DNA of 64,000 nt from Hyphomicrobiales bacterium (GTDB taxonomy: Bacteria > Pseudomonadota > Alphaproteobacteria > Rhizobiales > Rhizobiaceae), in NCBI GenBank assembly GCA_900471525.1, contig UCEZ01000021.1, forward strand, positions 124,001-188,000. The letters are read 5' to 3'. This document shows, in pieces, positions 34,464 through 43,450 of the stretch (positions are counted from its first letter, which is position 1; each line of letters starts with the position of its first letter). A model generated the notes under the pieces. It was not told the origin of the DNA, did no database searches, and saw nothing but the letters and a program-made list of their open reading frames with translations. A program made the position numbers and the translations under genes.

Positions 34464-34740
34464 GTCCCATGAAGGGACTACATAATGTTCATGGACCAAC
34501 GGGAGATGGTGCTCGGAATTAGATCGTCATTCTACGATGTTGCAGCTATCGAATTTTTTCTGCTGCATTTGATGGGAATGGCGAACGAAAGAGTATTATT
34601 TTTCGTAGTATGCCAATTTTAATTGACTAAATTGGTGGTCTATCCTATTTTGTGATCATCCGCTGATGGGACGAACCAGAGTGGATGCCTGTAACTTGCC
34701 CGGAAAGCATCCGACCGGGCCTTTGCTGAAGGAGAGAGCC
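34464..34740. other. AT-rich spacer after secDF
   Basis: This 277-bp stretch is clearly more AT-rich than its surroundings, especially 34540-34655. No convincing gene is seen. It holds the promoter-like element at 34623-34651 and leads into two small ORFs. Confidence 0.5.
34623..34651 (+). promoter_or_regulatory. Sigma-70-type promoter before two small ORFs
   Basis: A -35-like TTGACT (34623-34628) and a -10-like TATTTT (34646-34651) are separated by 17 bases in an AT-rich context. Transcription would start about 34658, roughly 80 bases before the small ORF at 34741. Confidence 0.45.
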
Positions 34741-34836
34741 ATGTCTGACAATGCCCGCATCGCTGCTTTCCGCGGCACGCATTCCTATTGTCGCGCAACG
34801 AAAGACCTTTGCCTTCGCCCCTTCTGGCGAATGTGA
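34741..34836 (+). CDS. Possible 31-residue small protein
   Basis: An ATG at 34741 preceded by AAGGAGAGAG at ideal spacing opens a 31-codon frame ending in TGA at 34834-34836. The peptide is basic and contains two cysteines and a C-terminal LRPFWRM. I do not recognise it. The quality of the ribosome-binding site and the promoter-like element upstream are the only support; it may be a leader peptide for the gene at 34912. Confidence 0.38.
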   Translation: MSDNARIAAFRGTHSYCRATKDLCLRPFWRM

Positions 34837-34911
34837 ACTCCAAACAGTCCTTTCCTTGAATTTTGCACGATTTGAATGATCCGCGCCCGGGCGTGGAAGG
34901 AGCGTTATTCC

Positions 34912-35142
34912 ATGAACAAGCAGGTTATAGAATTCGGCGGAGAAGCCGTCGGTGTGGTGGTCCCGGATGCGGGCCGGCTGAAGTTCGTCGCCGTGAAGTA
35001 TCACGTCTGGGATCTGGATTCGCGGCACTTCCGCTCGGCCGATGAGGCAAGGGCTGCCGTACGTCAATTGATGGTTTCGCAGACCGGCCGGCGGCCGGTG
35101 GTGCATTCCGCTGACACATCGGCGGTATATGCTGCTGCATAA
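34912..35142 (+). CDS. Small conserved-type hypothetical protein (76 aa)
   Basis: A 76-residue soluble protein of unknown function, with no signal peptide or membrane helix. It has an alternating N-terminal part rich in Val/Gly (VGVVVPDAGRLKFVAVKYHVWDLD) that looks like a short beta-sheet unit and an arginine/alanine-rich helix (ADEARAAVRQLM). The start at 34912 follows AAGGAGCG. It is the type of small protein often seen in rhizobial genomes. An upstream in-frame start at 34876 is possible but lacks a ribosome-binding site. Confidence 0.65.
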   Translation: MNKQVIEFGGEAVGVVVPDAGRLKFVAVKYHVWDLDSRHFRSADEARAAVRQLMVSQTGRRPVVHSADTSAVYAAA

Positions 35143-35169
35143 ACCATAAATATGCGTGAAAACCGCAGT

Positions 35170-35199
35170 TTGGCCATCTTTTCACTAAATCGGTATATT
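35170..35199 (+). promoter_or_regulatory. Promoter-like element before the Rrf2 gene
   Basis: TTGGCC (35170-35175) and TATATT (35194-35199) are spaced by 18 bases and lie about 95 bases before the Rrf2 start. Confidence 0.4.
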
Positions 35200-35293
35200 G
35201 GCACGGCTTCTCATGTGATATGCCGGGTTATGTGATGGCAATCAGCAGGTAGGCGCTGTTTTAGGCGCCTGTTTGTGAAAAGAGCGAACTGCG

Positions 35294-35758
35294 ATGCTGA
35301 CGAAAAAAGGAAAATACGGATTGAAGGCCTTGGTCGATCTGGCCAGGCTTGATCCGGGCGAAACCGCCTTCATTACCGAGATTGCAAGCCGCAACAACAT
35401 TCCGAAGAAGTTTCTCGACACGATTCTCCTGGAACTGCGAAACGCTGGCATCCTGCGTTCGAAGAAGGGGCCTGGTGGCGGCTATTCCCTGTCGCGTCCG
35501 GCGTCGGAAATCCGCATCGGCCAGGTCGTTCGCACATTGGACGGCCCGTTGGCTCCGATCCGCTGTGCCAGCCGCACGGCCTACGAGGTCTGTGACGATT
35601 GCAACGATCCGGATACCTGCGAGGTTCGCCGGTCTATGACGACCGTCCGCGATGCCATCGCCGATATCCTGGACACGATGACGCTGGAAGCTTTTATCAG
35701 CAATCCCGGCCAGGTGATCCTTTCGGAAGACGAAATCGTCGTGAAACACGCAAGCTGA
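35294..35758 (+). CDS. Rrf2-family transcriptional regulator
   Basis: A 154-residue Rrf2 protein with an N-terminal winged helix (KYGLKALVDLARL...ITEIASRNNIPKKFLDTILLELRNAGILRSKKGPGGGYSLSRP) and four cysteines at 91, 100, 103 and 109. The Cys spacing is close to that of Fe-S-binding members such as IscR, so iron-sulfur or redox sensing is possible. It does not look like RirA at its N-terminus. It lies just before the kpsF-led capsule genes and could influence them, but no direct evidence is seen. Confidence 0.9.
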   Translation: MLTKKGKYGLKALVDLARLDPGETAFITEIASRNNIPKKFLDTILLELRNAGILRSKKGPGGGYSLSRPASEIRIGQVVRTLDGPLAPIRCASRTAYEVCDDCNDPDTCEVRRSMTTVRDAIADILDTMTLEAFISNPGQVILSEDEIVVKHAS

Positions 35759-35896
35759 CACCGGAAAGCTTGTTTTCCTGTGGTTATCTCGCCGATTTTG
35801 GCAGAATAACCGGAAAAACGCATGTTTTGACCATTTTAATTTGATCTGGGAGTGCTCCGGCTATACCGGATACTGAACTATGGTCTTGGAGCGGCA

Positions 35897-36910
35897 ATGA
35901 TGGGTCTCAGGCAAGTTGATATGAACACCCCGGAAGAACGTGCCGTGATCGAATCGATCGGCCGGTCCATCACCACGGCCGTGGATGGCATCAATGCGCT
36001 TGCTGCCCGCTTTACCGCTGACCAGTCGCTCTCACGCAGCCTTGTCGATGCCGTCGAACTGATCGCGCGCGGCCATGGCCGTGTCGTCGTCTCTGGTGTC
36101 GGAAAGAGCGGGCATATCGGCCGCAAGATCGCCGCAACCATGGCATCCACCGGCACATCGGCCTATTTCGTTCATCCGACGGAAGCCAGCCACGGCGATC
36201 TCGGCATGATCACGTCGGAAGATCTGCTCATTCTTCTCTCATGGTCCGGAGAGACGGTCGAGCTCGGAAACATGCTGGCCTATGCCAAGCGCTTCAATGT
36301 CCCAGTCGTGTCCGTGACGTCTAACGCGGAAAGCCTGCTTGCCCGTAATTCAAGCGTCGCCATCACCTTGCCGAAGGTTCAGGAAGCCTGCCCACACGGT
36401 TTGGCGCCGACGACATCGGCAATGTTGCAGTTGGCCGTTGGTGACGCCTTGGCAATCGCGCTTCTGGAGCGGCGTGGATTTTCAGCGCAGGACTTCAAGA
36501 CGTTCCATCCTGGCGGTAAGCTCGGTTCGCAACTGCTTCTGGTTCATGAACTTGCTCATGATGGCGATGCCATTCCGCTTCTGCCGCTCGGCAGCCCGAT
36601 GGGTGACGCGGTTATCCAGATGTCCTCCAAGGGCTTCGGTGTCGTTGGTATCATCGATGAAGTGGGCAAGCTCGTGGGTGTGATTACCGATGGCGACTTG
36701 CGGCGGCATATGTCGCGCGACCTGCTTCTCGAAACGGTCGATGCGGTGATGTCGCACAAACCGCGGGTCATCAAGGGCAGCGTGCTGGCAAGTGCTGCCA
36801 TGGAAATCATGCAGGCGCAGAAGGTGACCGTACTGTTTTTGGTCGATGACCTCGGCCTTCCCAGTGGTATATTGCACATCCACGATCTGCTGCGTGCCGG
36901 CGTTGCGTGA
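35897..36910 (+). CDS. kpsF: Arabinose-5-phosphate isomerase KpsF/KdsD
   Basis: It interconverts ribulose-5-phosphate and arabinose-5-phosphate, the first step to Kdo used in LPS and the capsule linker. From the chosen start it has 337 residues: a SIS sugar-isomerase domain (VVVSGVGKSGHIGRKIAATMASTGT, then SHGDLGM and LSWSGETVE) followed by two CBS domains. Alternative ATGs exist at 35852, 35900 and 35921. The 35897 start has GGAG 5 bases upstream. It opens the plus-strand half of the capsule locus. Confidence 0.92.
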   Translation: MMGLRQVDMNTPEERAVIESIGRSITTAVDGINALAARFTADQSLSRSLVDAVELIARGHGRVVVSGVGKSGHIGRKIAATMASTGTSAYFVHPTEASHGDLGMITSEDLLILLSWSGETVELGNMLAYAKRFNVPVVSVTSNAESLLARNSSVAITLPKVQEACPHGLAPTTSAMLQLAVGDALAIALLERRGFSAQDFKTFHPGGKLGSQLLLVHELAHDGDAIPLLPLGSPMGDAVIQMSSKGFGVVGIIDEVGKLVGVITDGDLRRHMSRDLLLETVDAVMSHKPRVIKGSVLASAAMEIMQAQKVTVLFLVDDLGLPSGILHIHDLLRAGVA

Positions 36911-36981
36911 TTGGAACGGTTTGGTCACGGTGAAAGCGTGAATCGCTGTTCCCGCGTTGCCCTGCAGAACGGCGATGTATT

Positions 36982-38349
36982 TTGATATCGCGCCGCTCCT
37001 GGCAGCTGGAATTGGAAAAACGGCTTTGCGAGCTACCCTTGCCTGATCTGCAGCACTCCTCTCAATCGGATTTGGACCGCATGGCTCCGAAGGGCAAAAT
37101 TACCACATTTGCCTTCCACATCCACGGCTGGAAGCAGGCGATCTTTCAGCGCTATTTTCCCGAGCGTGCCTTCACCTTCGTGCCCATGTACGCCCGGGAC
37201 AACGAATTTAAGGAGGAATGGGCAGGCCGGATTCTGAAGGTGGAAAATCCGCAAATATTCGTCTGGAGCCTGAGGGCTCCTCGTGGATTGCGCGACTTTG
37301 CCTCGAAGCACAACATTGCGGTCTTCTTCATCGAGGATGGATTCATCCGCTCGGTGGAGGCCAATGCCAGCCGGACGCCGCCGCTTTCTTTGGCACTCGA
37401 CAAGGGGACCGCCTATTTCGATTGCCGAACGCCGTCGGATCTTGAGCACTTGCTCGCTACCTACGACTTCGACAGTGAGCCGGAGCTTTTGACACGGGCG
37501 GCGGCGGGTATCGCCTTTTTGCTGGAAACCGGCGTCAGCAAATACAACAGCGATGCCAAAATCGACATCGACAGTCTCTACGGTCCGAAATCAGGCAAGC
37601 GCGTGCTGGTCATCGGCCAGGTCGAGGACGATGCCTCCATTCAGTTCGGCTGCCTGCCGGCGATTACCAACAACGATCTGGTCCGGCTCGCGGCTGAGGA
37701 GAACCCGGGCGCGCAGATCATCTACAAACCGCATCCGGATATCCTCAGCCGCGTACGCCTGGCGCAGTCCGACCCGGACGATGTTCGCCACCTCTGCCAG
37801 ATTCTCACGCAGCCCTTGCCGATGGCCCAGGCCTTCGAGACGGTCGATCATGTCTATACGATTACGTCGCTCGCTGGCTTCGAGGCCCTGTTGCGGGGAA
37901 TAAAAGTCACCGCCTACGGATGCCCGTTTTATGCCGGCTGGGGACTGACGGACGATCGCCAGCCCAATCCGCGCCGTGGACGAGTTCTGACGATCGAGGC
38001 CCTGTTTGCCGGCGCCTATCTTCTCTATCCCCTCTACTTCGACCCTCAGACCGGCAGGAGAATGTCTTTCGAGGAGACGGTCGACAGCATAAGCCGGTAT
38101 TTTGCCACGATGAAGGTGCTCGACGAGCCGCGGCGGACCAAAACAGGCCCTCGATGGCGGGCATGGGGCCTCTACGGTATTCTCGGCTGGCGGCATCTGC
38201 TGACGCCGATAGTGTCTTCGATCATCGCCCGGATAGGTAACCAGCATGATGTGGAAAACTATCAGGCAGATCCCATTCAGTTCTTCCGGGAACTCTCCAA
38301 TCCGAAATTCCGGCTGATTGGTCGCATCCTGTATCCGTTCGACAGATAG
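36982..38349 (+). CDS. KpsC-like capsule beta-Kdo transferase/export protein (RkpZ/LpsZ type)
   Basis: A 455-residue protein of the Capsule_synth family resembling one half of KpsC: FAFHIHGWK, FIEDGFIRSV, PPLSLALDKGTAYFD, then YKPHPDILS and ITSLAGFEALLRGIKVTAYG. KpsC and KpsS build the poly-beta-Kdo linker joining group 2 capsules to a lipid. S. meliloti RkpZ (LpsZ) is of this type. The first possible start is a TTG at 36982. An ATG at 37081 would drop 33 poorly conserved residues and is a serious alternative. No signal peptide is seen; it should act at the cytoplasmic face. Confidence 0.85.
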   Translation: MISRRSWQLELEKRLCELPLPDLQHSSQSDLDRMAPKGKITTFAFHIHGWKQAIFQRYFPERAFTFVPMYARDNEFKEEWAGRILKVENPQIFVWSLRAPRGLRDFASKHNIAVFFIEDGFIRSVEANASRTPPLSLALDKGTAYFDCRTPSDLEHLLATYDFDSEPELLTRAAAGIAFLLETGVSKYNSDAKIDIDSLYGPKSGKRVLVIGQVEDDASIQFGCLPAITNNDLVRLAAEENPGAQIIYKPHPDILSRVRLAQSDPDDVRHLCQILTQPLPMAQAFETVDHVYTITSLAGFEALLRGIKVTAYGCPFYAGWGLTDDRQPNPRRGRVLTIEALFAGAYLLYPLYFDPQTGRRMSFEETVDSISRYFATMKVLDEPRRTKTGPRWRAWGLYGILGWRHLLTPIVSSIIARIGNQHDVENYQADPIQFFRELSNPKFRLIGRILYPFDR

Positions 38350-38461
38350 CAAGCTTGATGACATTCGCCTTGAAATCGGCTCTATAGATTTCAACTGAAA
38401 AACAGTTGAAACTTGGTAAAGGCATGGCAAGGGCAGAGACATTTCGGGCCGAAGGCTTAAG

Positions 38462-39283
38462 TTGACCCCGAATGACGGTGTTTGCGTCTTGTTGCAAGAG
38501 AAAGCCGCTTCGTTGGGACATACCGTCACACATATGCGGGTCGTTAGCGCTTTGCTGATCCGCGAAATGGAAGCGCGGTTCGGCAGCAAGCCCGGCGGTT
38601 ACCTGTGGGCCTTGCTTGATCCTGCCGCGCATGTGCTGGTGCTGACCATTGCCTTTCAGGCCATCGCGCGGGCGCCGGCGCTCGGCACCAGCTTTCCGCT
38701 GTTCTTTGCAACAGGGTATATCGCCTTCCAGTTCTACCAGGCGATGGTGTCTTATGTGAACGCAGCCGTCAGGGCAAACAAGTCGCTGCTCAGCTATCCC
38801 AACGTCGCACCGATCGACACGGTCGTCGCCCGCTATTTCCTGCAGTTTGCGACGACGATCATGGTTGCTGTCGTTGTGCTCGGCACCATAGCAGCCTGGA
38901 TGCGGGTGCCGCCGGAATTGTCTTGGTTGCCAATTCTCGAAGCGGCCTTTGCCGGTAGTATGCTGGGGCTGGGGATCGGGCTGATCAACAACGTCATGTT
39001 CGTGAAGTATCCGCTCTACGAAAAGATTTTCAGCATCGTCAACCGGCCACTCTATATGATCTCCGGTGTCTTCTTCCTGCCGGATATGATCCCACCCCCT
39101 TATCGCGATATCGTGCTTCTCAATCCGCTCGTCCATGTGATCATGCGTTTTCGAACCGGGTTCTACGACGAATATCGGGCCATAGGCCTCGATATGGGGT
39201 ACACCTACACTTTCGCATTTTTGACATTGTTTTTTGGAATGCTATTATTCTCTGCGTCTTCCACACTATTGAGAAATGAATGA
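38462..39283 (+). CDS. rkpT: Capsule ABC-2 transporter permease (KpsM/RkpT)
   Basis: The membrane subunit of the ABC-2 exporter that carries lipid-linked capsular polysaccharide across the inner membrane, up to 273 residues with about six helices. Recognisable parts are LIREMEARFGSKPGGYLWALLDP near the N-terminus and NPLVHVIMRFRTGFY near the end, both typical of KpsM/CtrC/BexB. Translation may begin at the TTG at 38462 or at the ATG at 38534, which still precedes the conserved LIREMEARFG block. The end overlaps the ATPase gene by ATGA. Confidence 0.9.
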   Translation: MTPNDGVCVLLQEKAASLGHTVTHMRVVSALLIREMEARFGSKPGGYLWALLDPAAHVLVLTIAFQAIARAPALGTSFPLFFATGYIAFQFYQAMVSYVNAAVRANKSLLSYPNVAPIDTVVARYFLQFATTIMVAVVVLGTIAAWMRVPPELSWLPILEAAFAGSMLGLGIGLINNVMFVKYPLYEKIFSIVNRPLYMISGVFFLPDMIPPPYRDIVLLNPLVHVIMRFRTGFYDEYRAIGLDMGYTYTFAFLTLFFGMLLFSASSTLLRNE

Positions 39284-39939
39284 TCAGGCTTGAGCAAGCG
39301 ACCAAGTTCGCGCGTACGAGAGGCATTAGCAAGCCGATTATCGACGGCGTTTCCCTCGTTTTGGAGCGGGGGAAGAGCATCGGTCTGCTTGGCCGCAACG
39401 GTGCGGGTAAATCCACCTTGCTGCGTCTGATTGCCGGAACGATCAGGCTGGACAGCGGCAAGATCATCCGGCGCGGGAAAGTTTCATGGCCGCTCGGTTT
39501 CCAGGGGAGTTTCCAAGGAACGATGACCGGCGAGCAGAACGTTCGTTTCGTCGCGCGCATCTATGGTGTCGATACGCGCGAACTGATCGACTATGTCGAA
39601 GACTTTGCGGAACTCGGTCCTTTCTTCAAGGCACCGGTCGGGACCTATTCGTCGGGCATGAAGGCCAGGCTTGCCTTCGGATTGAGCATGGGCGTGAATT
39701 TCGACTACTACCTCGTCGATGAAATCACCGCTGTCGGTGACGCGAATTTCAAGAGAAAATGCCGCGCGGTATTCGACAGCCGGTTGCAGGACTCCGACGT
39801 GATCATGGTTTCTCACAGTACAACAACCATTCGCGATTATTGTGATAGCGGGTTGGTTATGGAAAATGGCAAATTAACCTATTATGATGATATTGCGGAT
39901 GCGATCCGCGCTCACAACGACAATATGAAGGAACGATAA
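39280..39939 (+). CDS. rkpS: Capsule ABC transporter ATPase (KpsT/RkpS)
   Basis: A 219-residue ATPase subunit driving capsule export. It shows Walker A GRNGAGKST (38-46), the signature YSSGMKARL and the Walker B region YYLVDEITAVGD. As in other KpsT/CtrD proteins the signature is SSGM rather than LSGGQ. It overlaps kpsM at its start and the KpsE-like gene at its end (TAATG), so the three are translationally coupled. Confidence 0.94.
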   Translation: MIRLEQATKFARTRGISKPIIDGVSLVLERGKSIGLLGRNGAGKSTLLRLIAGTIRLDSGKIIRRGKVSWPLGFQGSFQGTMTGEQNVRFVARIYGVDTRELIDYVEDFAELGPFFKAPVGTYSSGMKARLAFGLSMGVNFDYYLVDEITAVGDANFKRKCRAVFDSRLQDSDVIMVSHSTTTIRDYCDSGLVMENGKLTYYDDIADAIRAHNDNMKER

Positions 39940-41282
39940 TGGCGATCATCAGGAATGCAGCACCGATTGCTGCGCGAAAGGATATCGCTGTAGACCAGCC
40001 GATCAGCCAGGATGTGGTCAAGTCGAAGAGCGTGCACCTGCTTGAGGGGCTGCTGGGCAACGACGACCGCATGCTTGTGCCAAAAGCAAAGCCGGAGGGT
40101 CGCAACAAGTTCCACACGACGATCACGCAGAAGGTACAGAAACGCGGTTGGCTGCGTTCACTCCGCCTGCGCCATGCCGTGATCCTGGTGAGCTTTTTTG
40201 TTTTCGTCGCGATTCCGGCGGCTCTTGCATCCTTCTACATGCTCTTCCTCGCTTCCAATCAATATCACAGCACGGCCTCCTTCTCCGTGCGCAGCATCGA
40301 GGCGGCTGGTTCCTCAGATATTCTTGGCATGTTCACCCAGGCGTCAACGGGCAGCACGCTCACCGATAGCTATATCCTGATGGATTTCATCCGCAGCGAG
40401 AGGATGTTGGAAGAGGTCGAAAAGAAATTCGATCTCGAAAAGATTTATGCCACGCGCGGCCTCGACTACTTCTACGGAATGGCGGCGGGCATGCCGGTTG
40501 AAGACAAGCTCAGATACTGGCGCGATATGGTCGATGTGAATTTCGATCACGCATCGGGGATTATGCAACTTCAGGTCAAGGCATTCGACCCGGCAGAGTC
40601 GCAGAAGCTTGCCGAGTTCATCATCGAGCAAAGCGACGGGCTGGTGAATAATCTGTCTTCATCCGCCCGCAACGGCGTGCTGCGCTCCGCGCAGGATGAG
40701 GTGCAGCTGGCAGAGGACCGCCTTACCAAGGCTCGTGTCGCTGTGCGCAAGTATCGGGACGCCTCTCAGGAGGTTGATCCTGTCGAAGGCGCGAAGCTCG
40801 CCGCTCAGTTGATCGGCGGGTTGGAGGCTCAATTGGTTCAGATGAATGCTGATCTGGCGACCGCAAAGTCGCAGATGAGCGATGACACGCCTCGCATCCG
40901 GGTGCTCAAGGCACGCATTGCCAGCGTGGAGGAGCAGCTCGGTTCCGAACGTCAGCGGCTGGGAAGCGGAAACGCGTCCGGTAACTCCGAGACAGGCGGT
41001 GCCACCAGCGATGTTGCAGGGCGAATCCAGCAGTTCGAAGCGCTGGAAACGGAGCGCGAATTTGCCGAGCGGGCCTACACTGCATCCCTGGCCAGCATCG
41101 AAAAGGCCCGTCTGGACGCAAGCAACAAGCAGCGTTATCTCGCGGTCTTCATCGAGCCAACGCTCTCCCAGATGGCTCAATACCCGGCGCGAATTCTCAA
41201 TTCGTTTCTGGTGGCACTCGGTCTGCTGTTCGCTTGGGCTGTCTTCGTGATGGGCTACTACAATATCCGTGACCGTACCTGA
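39939..41282 (+). CDS. rkpR: Capsule export inner-membrane/periplasmic adaptor (KpsE/RkpR)
   Basis: A polysaccharide co-polymerase type 3 protein (KpsE/CtrB/BexC), 447 residues. It has a basic cytoplasmic N-terminus of about 70 residues, a first membrane helix at about 75-98, a large periplasmic coiled-coil part with long helices (SAQDEVQLAEDRLTKARVAV and the region 255-345), and a second membrane helix near 418-440. It links the ABC exporter to the outer-membrane channel, here probably the rkpU product. It follows kpsT with a one-base overlap. Confidence 0.92.
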   Translation: MAIIRNAAPIAARKDIAVDQPISQDVVKSKSVHLLEGLLGNDDRMLVPKAKPEGRNKFHTTITQKVQKRGWLRSLRLRHAVILVSFFVFVAIPAALASFYMLFLASNQYHSTASFSVRSIEAAGSSDILGMFTQASTGSTLTDSYILMDFIRSERMLEEVEKKFDLEKIYATRGLDYFYGMAAGMPVEDKLRYWRDMVDVNFDHASGIMQLQVKAFDPAESQKLAEFIIEQSDGLVNNLSSSARNGVLRSAQDEVQLAEDRLTKARVAVRKYRDASQEVDPVEGAKLAAQLIGGLEAQLVQMNADLATAKSQMSDDTPRIRVLKARIASVEEQLGSERQRLGSGNASGNSETGGATSDVAGRIQQFEALETEREFAERAYTASLASIEKARLDASNKQRYLAVFIEPTLSQMAQYPARILNSFLVALGLLFAWAVFVMGYYNIRDRT

Positions 41283-41423
41283 ATTCGGCCTGACAGTTGC
41301 CATGGGCGAGGTCAAGCTGGCCGTGCCCATTCCTGAGTGTGGTCGTCTTGAGCGTTAGACTGTTGGCCTTCCTTCCATAGAGTATGAACGCCAAATCGAA
41401 GAAAGCGTGCACGGTATTCGATA

Positions 41424-42140
41424 ATGAATTTTTTTGTGAAGGCGGGCAAATTTATCAAGTCGCTGCCGCGAGTTCGCTTTTCCCGACCTTTTGCTATCAG
41501 GCTCGATTGGGGGCATACAAATGCCGTCGATGCGAAAGGCCGGCTGATTGCGACGATACGCCTTTATGGCAGCGGAAACCGGATTGAACTGCCCAAGACC
41601 TCGTCCTTCACCGGCCACATAACCATCCGCGGTCAGGGAAATCGTATATTGATCGGCGAAAACTGCCGTTTGGCAGGAGAGTTTATAGTCAAGGGGGGCA
41701 ATCAAACCGTGACTATTGGTGAAGGCACGACGTTCGAGTCGGTCTATGTTCTCAGTCTGGAGCGCTGTGATGTCACCATCGGCCGCCGATGCATGTTTTC
41801 TCGCGGGATCGAGGTGCGCACGAGCGATTCTCACTCGCTGATCCGGAAAAGAGATGGCCGCCGCCTGAATCGTGCCGCGCCTGTTGTCGTCGGAGATCAC
41901 GTCTGGGTCGGTCTTGGCTCCATTTTGAACAAGGGAACCATCATCCCGGAAGATTGTGTGGTGGGGGCTAAGTCCTTCGTCAACAAGGCGTTCACCGAAA
42001 GCGGCGTCGTTCTCGCCGGCTCGCCGGCTGCGATTGTTAAGCGAGGGGTTACCTGGAGCAGGCAAAGAAGGCGCCGTTTATCCCAGGACGAGATGGAGGC
42101 CTGGCGTTCCTGCGCGCCATTCAACGATGAAGACGAGTGA
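41424..42140 (+). CDS. Left-handed beta-helix acyltransferase
   Basis: A 238-residue hexapeptide-repeat transferase. Repeats such as ITIRGQGNRILIGENCRL and VTIGEGTTFESV build the beta-helix. The catalytic His is likely in RTSDSHSL, and the canonical end VVVGDHVWVGLGSILNKGTIIPEDCVVGAKSFVNK ... VLAGSPAAIVKRG is present. It probably O- or N-acetylates a capsule residue from acetyl-CoA. The last 20 bases overlap the end of the convergent rkpJ gene. It is not one of the classical rkp genes I know. Confidence 0.87.
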   Translation: MNFFVKAGKFIKSLPRVRFSRPFAIRLDWGHTNAVDAKGRLIATIRLYGSGNRIELPKTSSFTGHITIRGQGNRILIGENCRLAGEFIVKGGNQTVTIGEGTTFESVYVLSLERCDVTIGRRCMFSRGIEVRTSDSHSLIRKRDGRRLNRAAPVVVGDHVWVGLGSILNKGTIIPEDCVVGAKSFVNKAFTESGVVLAGSPAAIVKRGVTWSRQRRRRLSQDEMEAWRSCAPFNDEDE

Positions 42141-43425
42141 TTTTCTGCGGCCGTTTGCGCGGTGGCGGATCGACGAAAGCATCGGGTTGATTGACCGTAC
42201 GGTTATGTAGTCTCTGCGCGATCGCCTCGGCGCCCGCATCCGTACCGGCGGCCGAATAGAAGTTACCCCTGACCTGGATCGTTGCCGCAAGCAGGCGGAA
42301 AAAGGCGGTACGCATTGGCTCCTTCGGCGGAGTCGGGTTGCTCCAGAACTGATCGAGCTCGGCCTGATCGCTGAGGCCCACAATGTCGAAGACCGCCGCT
42401 CCCAGCACTTTGACTGGTTTGCCCAGTTGCAGTGCCTGAAGGCCGACGGTTGAGTTAACCGTAACGGTGCCTCCTGCCTTGTCCAGCAGCGCGTTCAGGT
42501 CGCCCCCGTCGAGAAATTGCACGCGCTGGTGGATGTCGAGACTGCTTGCGAAATCCTCGATATAGGTCCGCCAGTTGATCAGACCGTTGTCGAGGGGATG
42601 TATCTTGACGATGAGATGTGCCGTGCGGGGCGCGTGATTGGCAAAGGAGGTCAGAATCTGGCTAATCGCCTCGCGCTGGTCGTTATACGGCGAGTGCGCG
42701 CGCAGCTGGAAATCGGTTTGCAGCTGCAATGGGAAAACAAAAAACTGGGTGCCGCTGACGAGCAGGCTCCTGATAAATGCAGTTGCGGCCATGTTCCTTT
42801 TCTTGCCGCCCGACAGACGCATCACCCAGCCGGCATACTCAGCCAGCGGGTGGAAGAGGGCGTGGCGGCGATAGTGCGGAAAGAGGAACCACAGGAAGAC
42901 ATTCGGCAGATTGTAGAGAAGATCGTAGCCCGCTTCGGCGACGAAGGATTGCGTATAACGCCTCGTCCAATCCGGCTCGGAAAGTGTGCGGGCCGCATCG
43001 ACGATCTGTCGGGGATCGACCGGAAAGTGCGAATTGGATGACATGCCGTTGCGTTCGAGCGTCAGCCAGTCCGGCCGCAGATAGCCCATCTCGACAATCG
43101 AAACTTCTACGTCGCGGTCTCTGGCTGCCTCGATCGCAACCTGATGATAGGGACGCTCCTCGCCCAGCAGAACGAGATCGGTAACAGCTTGCCGGCCCAT
43201 GAAGGAGGCGACATGATCGCGCCAGTCTTTGCCGCCGCGGCCGCGATAGTTGTATCCGCCTTGGCGGCGCCAGAAAATCTGGTCGCCGGGATTGAGGTTG
43301 ATCCTGAGGCAGCGATGGCCCTGCGTCTCAAGCCGGTCAGCGATCTTGGCAAAGATCGGCGAGGATGGTCCCTGCAGGAAAAGGAAGACGCGCTGCTCTG
43401 GCCTGTTTTGCAAAGCCATCGTCAC
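42121..43425 (-). CDS. rkpJ: KpsS-like capsule export/Kdo-transfer protein RkpJ
   Basis: A 434-residue KpsS-type protein. Family landmarks are FLFLQGPSSPIF at the start, the MGYLRPDWLTLERNG block, AHSPYNDQREAI, LIVKIHPLDNGLINW, and VTVNSTVGLQALQLGKPVKVLG near the end. KpsS adds the first beta-Kdo to the lipid acceptor of group 2 capsules. The position after rkpA-G-H-I matches the order of the S. meliloti rkp-1 region and supports the name. It ends tail to tail with the acyltransferase gene. Confidence 0.88.
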   Translation of the reverse strand: MTMALQNRPEQRVFLFLQGPSSPIFAKIADRLETQGHRCLRINLNPGDQIFWRRQGGYNYRGRGGKDWRDHVASFMGRQAVTDLVLLGEERPYHQVAIEAARDRDVEVSIVEMGYLRPDWLTLERNGMSSNSHFPVDPRQIVDAARTLSEPDWTRRYTQSFVAEAGYDLLYNLPNVFLWFLFPHYRRHALFHPLAEYAGWVMRLSGGKKRNMAATAFIRSLLVSGTQFFVFPLQLQTDFQLRAHSPYNDQREAISQILTSFANHAPRTAHLIVKIHPLDNGLINWRTYIEDFASSLDIHQRVQFLDGGDLNALLDKAGGTVTVNSTVGLQALQLGKPVKVLGAAVFDIVGLSDQAELDQFWSNPTPPKEPMRTAFFRLLAATIQVRGNFYSAAGTDAGAEAIAQRLHNRTVNQPDAFVDPPPRKRPQKITRLHR

Positions 43426-43450
43426 AGACCTTCAAGGAGCAGCGCCGGCA

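Noticed and set aside
34645-35106. A minus-strand frame of about 150 codons after secDF
   Set aside because: It overlaps the better supported small protein at 34912-35142 and has no ribosome-binding site or recognisable motif.
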